A stretch of 64,000 bases of DNA from Rubrivivax sp. (lineage in GTDB: Bacteria > Pseudomonadota > Gammaproteobacteria > Burkholderiales > Burkholderiaceae_C): positions 86,331-150,330 of the forward strand of contig JAHCKS010000003.1 in assembly GCA_026125665.1 (NCBI GenBank). The letters are read 5' to 3'. The position numbers and the translations under genes are program-made. Below the pieces are notes generated by a model, which was not told the origin of the DNA, made no database searches, and saw only the letters and a list, made by a program, of their open reading frames with translations. Positions 35,146 to 43,653 of the stretch are shown here, one piece after another. How positions within the stretch are numbered: position 1 is the stretch's first letter; each line of letters starts with the position of its first letter.

Positions 35146-35166
35146 CTCGAGCCTCCTTGATCGATG

Positions 35167-35874
35167 CTACGGTCTGCGGGCGCGCGCGCGCCCGCGGGTC
35201 GCAGCGGCAGGGCCTGCAGGGCCGACCTTGTGGGCGCTCAGACTGCCGAGCACCATGTCCAGTGCCAGCTCGACGAACTCCGTCGCGCTGGTGTGAGTCG
35301 ACAGCAGCCACTTCTTCAGCGGCCACGCCTGAGCCAGATGCGCAGCCATCGCCCCGGCGGTGAACGGATCGACCTCGCGAAAGTGCCCCGCGTCGATGCA
35401 CGCGCGGATCTCGGCCTCGAGCGTGACGATGGACTTGGCGTCCAGGGCCTTGATCCTGTCGCGGACATCCTTCGGCAACGACACCACGTGCCTGAAGGCG
35501 AGCAGTGTCTGGTGGGTATTGTTCAGCACGCCCAGGCAGTAGGTTCGGTAGGCGACCTTGAACCGGTTCACCGGATCGCGAACCCCGGCCATGGCGCGGG
35601 TCATCTCGGTGCAGTAGCCCTCGAGGCTGCGCGCGATGATCTGGAACAGCAGATCGTCCTTGTTCTGGACATAGGAGTAGACGAGCCCCGAACTGATGCC
35701 GGCCGCGGCAGCGATGTCCTTGATGGTCGTTTCGTGGTAGCCGTTGCGGCCGAAGAGATCGGTGGCCACATCGAGGATCGCAGCTCTGCGGCCGACCGCG
35801 AACTCGGCTTCGTCGTTCCGGGCCCTGCCTTCCAGGCGCGGCGGATCCGATGCTCCACGGGTCTTGCTTGCCAT
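35167..35874 (-). CDS. TetR-family regulator with FadR/KstR2-like HTH
   Basis: A 235-residue regulator. The HTH is RAAILDVATDLFGRNGYHETTIKDIAAAAGISSGLVYSYVQNKDDLL. The start MASKTRGASDPP is the only Met before the HTH at a sensible distance. It is embedded between the DUF35 and SDR genes, all on the minus strand with gaps of 17 and 21 bp, so it is made with the enzymes it probably controls. The C-terminal tail is Arg/Ala-rich and encoded by a 20-bp GC palindrome (35176-35195). Acyl-CoA thioesters are common ligands in this family. Confidence 0.9.
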   Translation of the reverse strand: MASKTRGASDPPRLEGRARNDEAEFAVGRRAAILDVATDLFGRNGYHETTIKDIAAAAGISSGLVYSYVQNKDDLLFQIIARSLEGYCTEMTRAMAGVRDPVNRFKVAYRTYCLGVLNNTHQTLLAFRHVVSLPKDVRDRIKALDAKSIVTLEAEIRACIDAGHFREVDPFTAGAMAAHLAQAWPLKKWLLSTHTSATEFVELALDMVLGSLSAHKVGPAGPAAATRGRARARRP

Positions 35875-35891
35875 CGCGGTCTTCGCACCGG

Positions 35892-36353
35892 CTACCGGGT
35901 CTGGGTGTGGGCGCCGCTTGCTTCGCGCGCGCTGACCTGGCGGCGCGCCGAGAAGAGCGGGCCATCGGCGTACAGCAGCGTGACCAGCTCGACGCGGCTG
36001 TCCAGCGGGATCGGCGCGTCGTCCTCGAGGAGCCCGCAGCAGATCCGCACGCCTTCGTCGAGATCGACGATCCCCACGTGAAGCGGGCCCACTCCTTCGA
36101 ACACCTTGGGTGGTGCGTGGATCACGGTCCGCGAATAGAGCATGCCCCGGCCGCCAAGGTCGGTCCACGCCAGCTTGCTCGACCAGCAGTGCGGGCAAAT
36201 CGGCTTGGGCGGGAACGTGTATCGCGCGCAGTTGTCGCACCGCGTCGTCGTCATGCGGCCGAGCGCGAGTGCATCCCAGAACGGCCGGGTCGCTTCGGTC
36301 ACCCGGGGAGGCCAGGCGCGTCGGCGACCGACCGGGATGATGTCCATGCTCAT
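35892..36353 (-). CDS. DUF35 zinc-ribbon/OB-fold protein
   Basis: A 153-residue protein with zinc ribbon CDNCARYTFPPKPICPHC and OB fold GRGMLYSRTVIHAPPKVF. Its ATG overlaps the stop of the thiolase gene (ATGA). This pair is the only one of the four whose thiolase keeps its Cys, so DUF35 here may support a true thiolase or a related acyltransferase. Confidence 0.88.
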   Translation of the reverse strand: MSMDIIPVGRRRAWPPRVTEATRPFWDALALGRMTTTRCDNCARYTFPPKPICPHCWSSKLAWTDLGGRGMLYSRTVIHAPPKVFEGVGPLHVGIVDLDEGVRICCGLLEDDAPIPLDSRVELVTLLYADGPLFSARRQVSAREASGAHTQTR

Positions 36354-37543
36354 CGCGCGGCCTCCAGGATGTGCACCAGCGCGGCGTTGTAGTTGCCGAG
36401 CTCGCAGCTGGATGCGCCGAGCCGGGCACTCCCGACCTGCCGCGCGCCGGCACGGCCGACGAGTTGCTCGAACGCCTCGATGACGTTGTAAAGGGGCGTC
36501 ACGTAGGCCGGGTGGCCGCGGGAGAGCAAGCTGCCGGAGGTCGAGATCGGGATGCGTCCGCCCAGCGTGGTCTGGCCTTCGACGGCCTGCCGCGCACCCT
36601 GGCCGCGCGGCGTCAAGCCCATGGCCTCGCCTGCCAGCACCTCGACGATGGTGCAGGGGGCATAGATCTCCGCGAAGTCCAGGTCGCCCGGCCTGATGCC
36701 GGCGGTCTCGTAGGCGGTGCGACTTGCGGCCTGCAGCGCGCCGAGCGCGATCATGTCGTTCGGAGTCTCGCTGATCTGATGGGCGCCCTCGTGGTGGAAG
36801 CCGCGCCCGCGAATGCGCACATAGGGTTGCCCCGTCGCCTTCGCGACATCTTCGGATGCGACGACCACGCAGGCGGCGCCGTCGCCGCGCGGCGAGACCT
36901 CGTACAGGCCGAGGGGTTCCACGATGGGCCGCTGCGCGAGCACGTCGTGCAACGTGATGGGCTGGCGATACTGGGCCAATGGGTTGAGCGACGCATGAGA
37001 GCGGTTCTTCACGGCGACGCTGGCCAGCATGTCGCGCGTGACGCCGAATTCATGCATGTAGCGCGTGGCGTCCATGGCGTACCACGAGATCGGCGTGAGC
37101 CCGAAAGGAACATGGAAGTCGACATCTCCCGTGGCGCGCATGCTGCTGTTCATGTGCTCCGCCGAGGCAGTGGCGGTCTCGAAGTTGACGCCCAGCGCGA
37201 GCGCGGCCCGCGCGCGACCGCTTTCGACATCGCGAATCGCGTGCTCGAGCGCGAGGCCTCCGGTGCAGCCGTTTCCGAGAACCTCCATGACCGTGGCCGA
37301 TGACGGCAGGCGCAGGTAGTGGGCCATGAAGGTGCAGAAGTACTTCTGCATCGTGTAGGGGCGGCACTGAGCCAGCACGAGGCTGTGCACGTCGTGCTTG
37401 GTGATGCCTGCCTGCTCCACCGCCTGCACGACCAGGCGCGCCAGCACCTCGTGCTCGAGCACATGCTGTTCGGCATCGGCACGGCTCTGGTGCCTGCCGA
37501 CCGGTATCGCGCTGACCCCCAGGAGAACGGGCACGCTACCCAT
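36350..37543 (-). CDS. Thiolase-family protein retaining nucleophilic Cys
   Basis: A 397-residue thiolase-fold protein. The nucleophile region is VLGNGCTGGLALEHA, with Cys in the thiolase position. The His motif is SRGHPAYVTP, and a C-terminal Cys is in ASSCELGNYNAA. These three residues agree with an active thiolase, in contrast to the paralogues at 18740, 58656 and 61021. GGAGG precedes the chosen ATG at 37543. First gene of the six-gene minus-strand operon. Confidence 0.85.
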   Translation of the reverse strand: MGSVPVLLGVSAIPVGRHQSRADAEQHVLEHEVLARLVVQAVEQAGITKHDVHSLVLAQCRPYTMQKYFCTFMAHYLRLPSSATVMEVLGNGCTGGLALEHAIRDVESGRARAALALGVNFETATASAEHMNSSMRATGDVDFHVPFGLTPISWYAMDATRYMHEFGVTRDMLASVAVKNRSHASLNPLAQYRQPITLHDVLAQRPIVEPLGLYEVSPRGDGAACVVVASEDVAKATGQPYVRIRGRGFHHEGAHQISETPNDMIALGALQAASRTAYETAGIRPGDLDFAEIYAPCTIVEVLAGEAMGLTPRGQGARQAVEGQTTLGGRIPISTSGSLLSRGHPAYVTPLYNVIEAFEQLVGRAGARQVGSARLGASSCELGNYNAALVHILEAAR

Positions 37544-37604
37544 GACACCTCCACCGGCAAGCTCGTTTGTGGTCGCGGAAGTGATTGATCCGCAATTCAG
37601 AGAA

Positions 37605-37651
37605 CTTGACAACCATCAACCAAGATGACAAATGATGAACTATGGTTCAAG
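37605..37651. promoter_or_regulatory. AT-rich dyad in divergent promoter region
   Basis: CTTGA-CA-ACCAT (37605-37616) and ATGGTTCAAG (37642-37651) form an imperfect inverted repeat in the 270-bp gap between the thiolase operon and the ADP-forming ligase operon. A TTGACA word (37606-37611) lies in the left arm, but I find no good -10 at the right distance. It is a candidate site for the TetR encoded at 35167-35874. Confidence 0.4.
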
Positions 37652-37813
37652 CAAGGCAGGTTGGTGATCGGCCTTCGCCGGCGGAGACTATCACTTCCTG
37701 AAGTGTTGAGGGAAGGAGCTTGGCGCCGAGGGCTTCGGCCCGTTCCTGTTGACAGCCGTGGGGCCAGTGGCTGATCATTCAGTCAAGAAGGACATCGAGG
37801 GCACGAACGCACC

Positions 37814-39979
37814 ATGGCTTGCTCCCGCCAGGCCGGTCAGGTTTATCGCCACGCTGAGCTGCGACGCCTCGTCGAGCCGCAAGTCGTGGCCGTCGTCGGG
37901 GCTTCCACCAGGGCCGGTTCCTTCGGTCGGCGAACCCTGGACAACCTCGGCCGCTACGGCGGGCGCACCTACGCGGTCAACGTCAAGCACCAGGGCGATC
38001 TGGGCGGCGTGCCGTGCTTCCCGACGGTGCGCGATCTGCCCGAGACGCCCGATTGCGCCATCCTGGCCGTGGGAGCCGATCTGATCCCGCAAGTGCTGGA
38101 GGAGTGCGCCGAGCGGGGGGTCGGAGGGGCGATCGTCTACGCCTCGGGTTTCGCCGAGCTCGGCACCGCCGAGGGCCTGGCGTCCCAGGAGCGCATCGCG
38201 GCGATCGGGCGGGCCGGCGGCATGCCCATCGTCGGCCCCAACAGCATCGGGCTCGTCAATACGCGGCTCGGCGCGGGCATGCTCTTCATACCCGGCTTTG
38301 CCCAGATGAAACTCATCGACGGGCCGGTGTCCATCGTTTCCCAGGGCGGTGGTTTCGGCTACGCGCTGATGCAGGGCATGGAGCGGGGCATCGGCATCGG
38401 TCACTTCCTGTCGCCCGGCAATTCGGCAGATGTCGACATCTGCGACTTCATCGCCTATCTGGCCGAGGATCCACAGGTGGGCGCGATCGCCTGCATGTTC
38501 GAGGGCGTGCGCGACGGCGAGCGCTTCCTGCAGGCGGCCGAGCTCGCTCGTGACCACGGCAAGCCCCTGGTCGTCTACAAGGTCGGCAGCAGCGAAACCG
38601 CAAGGCAGGCGGCGCTGTCGCACACGGGCACCCTGGTCGGCTCGAAGGCGGCCTTCACGGCCGCGTTCGAGCGTGCCGACGTGATCGCGCTCGACCACAT
38701 GGACGGGCTGCTCGACACGGCGAATCTCCTGGCGCGCTCGGGCGCGCCCCGGGCCGGGAAGGGCGTGGGGGTGATGGCCACGTCGGGTGGGGCGGCCGTG
38801 TCCATGGCCGACAAGGCCGAGCAGCACGGGGTGCGGCTGCCGGCGCTGGCCGAGGAGACGTCCCGGCGCCTGCACGCCAGCATCCCGGATTTCGGCTCGA
38901 TCGCCAATCCCGCCGACCTGACCGCCGAGGTCCTGAAGACCAAGGAATCGTTCGTCGGCTGCCTGGAGGCGTTTGCGCAGGATCCATCGTTCGACGCCCT
39001 CGTCGTCCCTTTCGTGCTGGCCGGCCCGGAATCGACGCGCCCGCGCGCACCCTTGATCTGCGAGGTGGCCCGGCGCACCGGCCTGCCGATCGTGGGTGTG
39101 TGGCTGACCGAATGGCTCTCGGGGCCGGGCAGCGAAGTGCTCGATGGCGACTCGCACGCTTCGCTGTTTCGATCGGCGGATCATTGTTTCGAGGCCATCT
39201 CGCACTGGATGCGCTGGCATGAGCGAACGAAGCGGCGCGCAGCGCGTGTGCCGGCCGTCAGGCTGAGCGACCCCGCCGCCCTCAGCGGCGCGCGGGCCCT
39301 GCTGCGGGAGCGGCCGCCCCGCGGACCCGGCCTCGACGAAGTGGCCTCGAAGCAGATCCTTTCCGGGTATGGCCTGGGCACGCCCAAGGAGCGGCGGGCT
39401 GCCACCGCCGCCCAGGCGGTGCAGGCTGCCGAGGCCATCGGCTTCCCGGTGGCGCTGAAGATCGTCTCGCCCGACATCGCGCACAAGACCGAGGCCGGCG
39501 GTGTGGCGCTTCAGCTGGCCGATGCGCAGGCCGTGCGTGCCGCATTCGACCGTGTGATGGCCAATGCCAACCGCCATGATCCCGGCGCCCGATTGGAGGG
39601 AGTCGTCGTGCAGCAGATGATCGCGCGCGGCGTCGAGCTGGTGCTGGGTGCGCGCATCGATCCGCACTTCGGGCCGCTGCTGCTCGTCGGCCTCGGCGGC
39701 GTGCTGGTCGAGCTCCTGCGCGACACGGTTGTGCGCCTGGCGCCGGTGCAGGCGGCCGAAGCCAGGGAGATGCTGGAGTCGCTGGAGGGGTTCAGGCTGC
39801 TCCAGGGCTACCGCGGCGGCGCGAAGGCGGACCTGGGCGCCCTTGCACAGGCCATTGCGCGGTTCTCGGAGTTCGTTGCCGACAACGCCTCGCTGCTGCG
39901 CGAGGTGGATGTCAACCCGCTCGTCGTCGACGGTTCCAGCTGCATCTGCGTCGATGCGCTGATCGTTCCGGCCCACTGA
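37814..39979 (+). CDS. Acyl-CoA synthetase, ADP-forming (fused alpha/beta, ATP-grasp)
   Basis: A 721-residue NDP-forming ligase. The N-terminal CoA-binding Rossmann domain begins at VVAVVGASTRAGSFG. Two succinyl-CoA-ligase-like domains follow, with H270 in LSHTGTLVG as the phospho-His. The C-terminal ATP-grasp starts near SKQILSGYGLGTPKERRA and has GFPVALKIVSPDIAHKTEAGGV. It activates an acid with ATP to ADP. It opens a plus-strand operon with MaoC, ACAD, Bug and crotonase genes. Confidence 0.92.
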   Translation: MACSRQAGQVYRHAELRRLVEPQVVAVVGASTRAGSFGRRTLDNLGRYGGRTYAVNVKHQGDLGGVPCFPTVRDLPETPDCAILAVGADLIPQVLEECAERGVGGAIVYASGFAELGTAEGLASQERIAAIGRAGGMPIVGPNSIGLVNTRLGAGMLFIPGFAQMKLIDGPVSIVSQGGGFGYALMQGMERGIGIGHFLSPGNSADVDICDFIAYLAEDPQVGAIACMFEGVRDGERFLQAAELARDHGKPLVVYKVGSSETARQAALSHTGTLVGSKAAFTAAFERADVIALDHMDGLLDTANLLARSGAPRAGKGVGVMATSGGAAVSMADKAEQHGVRLPALAEETSRRLHASIPDFGSIANPADLTAEVLKTKESFVGCLEAFAQDPSFDALVVPFVLAGPESTRPRAPLICEVARRTGLPIVGVWLTEWLSGPGSEVLDGDSHASLFRSADHCFEAISHWMRWHERTKRRAARVPAVRLSDPAALSGARALLRERPPRGPGLDEVASKQILSGYGLGTPKERRAATAAQAVQAAEAIGFPVALKIVSPDIAHKTEAGGVALQLADAQAVRAAFDRVMANANRHDPGARLEGVVVQQMIARGVELVLGARIDPHFGPLLLVGLGGVLVELLRDTVVRLAPVQAAEAREMLESLEGFRLLQGYRGGAKADLGALAQAIARFSEFVADNASLLREVDVNPLVVDGSSCICVDALIVPAH

Positions 39980-39999
39980 TCGACAAGGGCCGAAGCGAC

Positions 40000-40455
40000 A
40001 TGGGCAAGTACATCGAGGACTTTGCGGTGGGCGAGCAGGCCGTCAGTCCCGGGCGGACCATCACCGAGACCGATGTGGTGATGTTCTCCTGGGTGTCGGG
40101 CGACACCAATCAGGCGCATACCGACGCGGTGTTCGCCGAACAGTCGCCGTTCGGCAAGCGGCTGGCCCACGGGGCGCTGGGCCTGTCGGTCGTGACCGGC
40201 ATGAGCCACCGCATCGGCCAGGTCGACGGCACGGGCATGGCTTTGCTGGGCCTGGACGAATGGCGCTTTCCTGCGCCGGTGTTCATCGGCGATACGGTGC
40301 ACCTTCGCACCACCGTGCTCGAAGCGCGTGTGAGCGCCAAGCCTGATCGGGGGGTGCTCAAGCGCCGCATGGAGCTCGTCAACCAGGACGGAGTCGTCGT
40401 CCAGACCGGGATCCTCACGACCATGGTCCGCTCCCGCGGCAGCCACCACGGATAA
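40000..40455 (+). CDS. MaoC-family (R)-specific enoyl-CoA hydratase
   Basis: A 151-residue single hot-dog protein. The hydratase motif is intact in SGDTNQAHTDAVFAEQSPFGKRLAHG, with the catalytic Asp and His. It hydrates enoyl-CoA in the operon with the ACAD 13 bp downstream. Confidence 0.88.
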   Translation: MGKYIEDFAVGEQAVSPGRTITETDVVMFSWVSGDTNQAHTDAVFAEQSPFGKRLAHGALGLSVVTGMSHRIGQVDGTGMALLGLDEWRFPAPVFIGDTVHLRTTVLEARVSAKPDRGVLKRRMELVNQDGVVVQTGILTTMVRSRGSHHG

Positions 40456-40468
40456 CGAGGAGTTCGAA

Positions 40469-41620
40469 TTGGAGACAGTCAACCTCTTCGGGCTGACGCC
40501 CGAGCAAAGGATGATTCGCGAGAGCATCCTCGACCTCCTCGGCCGCGTGTTGCCGCGCGAGAGGATCAAGGCGATGGACAAGGCCTGCGAGTACCCCGCC
40601 GAAGCCTACCGGGCGTTGGCCGATGGCGGCTGGATGGGCTTGCTGTACCCGGAGAAGTACGGCGGCATGGGTGGCAGCTACAAGGACTTCGCGGTCCTCG
40701 TCGAAGCGATCGCCTACCACTATGCAGGGGTCGCGCAGGCCTATCTGGTCAGTGCCATCTACTGCGCGAGTCACATCTTCAAGAACGGCAACGAGGCTCA
40801 GCACGCGCAGTTCCTGCCGCGGGTCATCCGTGGTGAAGCGAAGTTCGCGCTCGGCATCTCCGAGCCCGGGGCGGGCTCCGATGTGGCATCCATCGAAACG
40901 CGCGCCGTCCGGCGAGGCGCCGAGTACGTCATCACGGGGCAGAAGCTCTACACCACCTGTGCCCATGTCGCCGACTATCTGATCGTCGTGGCCAAGACCC
41001 GCCCCGATGCCGGTCAGGCGGGAATCTCCATCTTCATCGTCGACGCGCGCCAGCCGGGCGTGACGATACGGCCGATGGACATGCTCGGGCGCCACACGTC
41101 ACACACGAACGAGGTCTTCCTCGACAACGTGACGACGCCTGCCGATTGGCTGATCGGCGAGGAGAACAAGGGCTGGCACTGCCTGATGGCTTGTCTGAAC
41201 GTCGAGCGGCTGGGGATGGCGGCCGTGGGAACCGGCAACTCCTTCAAGGTGCTCGACTACACGCTCGACTACGCAAGGAACCGGTCGGCATTCGGCAAGC
41301 CGATCTCCAAGCTCCAGTCGATCCAGCACAAGCTGGCCGACATGCGCATCATGGCCGAGAACGCGAGGCTGCTGACCTACCGTGTCGCCGAACTCATCGA
41401 CAACGGCCAGCCCTGCGTGCTGGAGACGTCGATGGCCAAGATCGTCGCCACCGATGCCAATTTCAATTGCGCCAATCTCGGGCTGCAGATCATGGGCGGC
41501 GCCGGCTACACCTGCGCGTACGACATGGAGATGTTCTTCCGTGATGCGCGGGTCGGCCCGATCGGCGGCGGATCGAACGAGATCCAGAGAAACATCATGG
41601 CCAAGCTGCTCGATTGTTGA
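40469..41620 (+). CDS. Acyl-CoA dehydrogenase, IVD-type base
   Basis: A 383-residue ACAD with FALGISEPGAGSDVASIE, YTTCAHVAD and RDARVGPIGGGSNEIQRNIM. The C-terminal base position is Gly, and NVERLG provides the G-helix Glu as in isovaleryl-CoA dehydrogenase. The start is TTG at 40469, with GAGGAG upstream at 40456-40461; no ATG lies at the conserved N-terminus. Branched acyl-CoA substrate is inferred. Confidence 0.9.
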   Translation: METVNLFGLTPEQRMIRESILDLLGRVLPRERIKAMDKACEYPAEAYRALADGGWMGLLYPEKYGGMGGSYKDFAVLVEAIAYHYAGVAQAYLVSAIYCASHIFKNGNEAQHAQFLPRVIRGEAKFALGISEPGAGSDVASIETRAVRRGAEYVITGQKLYTTCAHVADYLIVVAKTRPDAGQAGISIFIVDARQPGVTIRPMDMLGRHTSHTNEVFLDNVTTPADWLIGEENKGWHCLMACLNVERLGMAAVGTGNSFKVLDYTLDYARNRSAFGKPISKLQSIQHKLADMRIMAENARLLTYRVAELIDNGQPCVLETSMAKIVATDANFNCANLGLQIMGGAGYTCAYDMEMFFRDARVGPIGGGSNEIQRNIMAKLLDC

Positions 41621-41715
41621 TCCGAGGGCATCGAACCCGGCATGAAAGTGATGCATTCAACCCGGCCTCCCCGGAGCGGCCGATTCGATCGATCCACATC
41701 GCGAGGGAATCCATC

Positions 41716-42669
41716 ATGAAACATTCGTTGCGCCTCATGGCAACCGCGCTTGCTGTCGGCGTCACGACCGCCGCGGGGGCGCTGGCTCAGAGCGCCTATC
41801 CATCGAAACCCATCAAGATCGTCGTTTCCGCCTCGGTCGCAGGCGCGACCGATCAGGTGGCGCGCGCGCTCGCACAATCCATGTCGACGGCGCTCGGACA
41901 GACGATCACCGTCGAGAACAAGACCGGCGCGAACGGCGTGCTCGGTGCCGGCGTCGTCGCCACCTCTGCGCCGGACGGCTACACGATCTGCTTTTGCAGC
42001 ACGTTCACGAGTCCGTCCACGACCAAGCAGACGTATACGGTGGACAACGTCATTCCGGTGACACGCGCATACGAGTTGATGCCGATGATCATCGTGGCGG
42101 CGGACTCGCCGTACAAGACGCTCGCCGACCTGGTTGCAGGGGCCAAGCAAAAGGGCGGCGCTTTCGGCCACACCGGCGCGAACGGAGTCCTGCACCTCGC
42201 GTTCGAGGAACTCAAACACCGCGCCGGCTTCGACATGGTCCCGGTGGCCTACCAGGGCGAGACGCCGATCCTCCCCGACCTGATCGGTGGCCGTCTCGAT
42301 GCCGCAGTGGTTTCCACACTTCTTGCCAAGCAGCAGGCCGAAAATGGACGAGTCAGGATATTGGCCGGGTTCGGGGCCACCTCCACGATTCAAGGGGTTC
42401 CGACGGTTGCGGCTTCCGGATACCCCCATCTCGTGTTCAGCACCTGGGGCGGCGTCTTTCTGCCGCTGGGGACGCCGGCACCGCTGGCGAAACAGGTCTG
42501 GACCGCAGTGCAGGCGGCTCTGCGCGATCCCGCGGTGAACCAGCGCATCGTGAACAACGGATTGCTTCCAATCCTCGACGACACCCCGGAGCAATTCCTC
42601 GAGTACATCCGCAGCAGCAACGAGAGCCTGCGCAAGACCATGCGCAATCTGGGCCTCAATCCGGTTTGA
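41716..42669 (+). CDS. Bug/TctC-family substrate-binding protein
   Basis: A 317-residue periplasmic receptor with signal MKHSLRLMATALAVGVTTAA ending near ALAQ, and mature start YPSKPIKIVVSASVAGATDQV. GANGVLG and the ligand-carboxylate-binding segments are present. No transporter membrane genes are adjacent. It lies inside the CoA-ligase/ACAD operon and may deliver the acid substrate or act as a sensor. Confidence 0.9.
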   Translation: MKHSLRLMATALAVGVTTAAGALAQSAYPSKPIKIVVSASVAGATDQVARALAQSMSTALGQTITVENKTGANGVLGAGVVATSAPDGYTICFCSTFTSPSTTKQTYTVDNVIPVTRAYELMPMIIVAADSPYKTLADLVAGAKQKGGAFGHTGANGVLHLAFEELKHRAGFDMVPVAYQGETPILPDLIGGRLDAAVVSTLLAKQQAENGRVRILAGFGATSTIQGVPTVAASGYPHLVFSTWGGVFLPLGTPAPLAKQVWTAVQAALRDPAVNQRIVNNGLLPILDDTPEQFLEYIRSSNESLRKTMRNLGLNPV

Positions 42670-42721
42670 TCTCCGATTCATACCCGTTGACCGACATCGA
42701 GCGATCGAGGGGCACTGCGTC

Positions 42722-43582
42722 ATGCAGAAGAAGGCGTTGACCGGGCGCACCGCGCGCAAGGCGGCCGGCCGGCAGGGGGCCGGCGGCCAGCGGCCCTATC
42801 GCTCACTGGCGCTCCATCGCCGCGGCGGCGTGGAGTGGCTCACTCTCGATCGGCCGCGGCAACTCAATGCCATCGACCCCGTCATGGCGGACGAGCTGCT
42901 CGACTACTTCGGGCGCCTTTCGGTGCGCGACGAAGTCAGGGTCGTGGTCATGCGGGCGGCAGGGCGGCACTTCTGTGCCGGCATCGACTTGGCCACGGCC
43001 GACGCCTTGTCGGCCAACGTTCCCGACGGCCTCAGGATTCAGCGGCAGATGTCGCAGATCGTGCTCAGGATGCGCCGCTGCCCGCAGCCGATCGTCGCCT
43101 TGGTGCACGGTGCTGCCTGCGGGGCCGGCTTCGCGCTCGTGCTCGCCGCAGACGTGCGCTATGCGGCTCCCGATGCCCGGATGAACGTGGCGATGGCTCG
43201 CATCGGCTTGACCGGATGCGACATGGGCATCAGCTACTTCCTGACGCGGTCGGTGGGAGGTTCCAACGCCGCCGAGCTGATGATGAGCGGAAGATTCATC
43301 GACGCCGAGCGCGCGCTTCGCATCGGGCTGGTCTCGGATGTCGTTGCCTTCGATGCGCTCGAGGCGAAGGCCGACGCGCTGTCCGGCGAGATGATCGGCA
43401 TGTCGCCGCTCGGGTTGCGATTGACCAAGGAGGGTATCGCCCTCGCCGCCGACGCCCCCAGCCTGGAGGCCGCCATTGCATTGGAAGACCGCGGGCAGGT
43501 CCTGTGCTTCGGCCCGTACATGCAGGAGGGTGTTGCCGCGTTCCGCGCGAAGCGGGCTGCGCGCTATGCGGGCGCGCAGTAG
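42722..43582 (+). CDS. Enoyl-CoA hydratase/isomerase family protein
   Basis: A 286-residue crotonase with a basic N-terminal extension (MQKKALTGRTARKAAGRQ) and oxyanion motifs RHFCAGIDLA and GAACGAGFALVLA. The hydratase Glu pair is not conserved (Ala at the first site, NVAMARIGLTGCDMG around the second), so the reaction may differ from hydration. Last gene of the operon; it converges on the Bug gene of the next operon. Confidence 0.85.
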   Translation: MQKKALTGRTARKAAGRQGAGGQRPYRSLALHRRGGVEWLTLDRPRQLNAIDPVMADELLDYFGRLSVRDEVRVVVMRAAGRHFCAGIDLATADALSANVPDGLRIQRQMSQIVLRMRRCPQPIVALVHGAACGAGFALVLAADVRYAAPDARMNVAMARIGLTGCDMGISYFLTRSVGGSNAAELMMSGRFIDAERALRIGLVSDVVAFDALEAKADALSGEMIGMSPLGLRLTKEGIALAADAPSLEAAIALEDRGQVLCFGPYMQEGVAAFRAKRAARYAGAQ

Positions 43583-43653
43583 GGCAGCGCGGCCTTTGCC
43601 CGCACCGGCTCCCGCTCGGTGAGGCCGGCCGGGCAGCTCCCGCGTCGGGCCCG

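Noticed and set aside
37606-37634. TTGACA at 37606 as a -35 element
   Set aside because: No acceptable -10 hexamer at 16-18 bp; kept only as part of the dyad.
43583-43653. Terminator between the convergent crotonase and Bug genes
   Set aside because: Only short GGGCA/TGCCC pairing is present with no U-tract; not strong enough to annotate.
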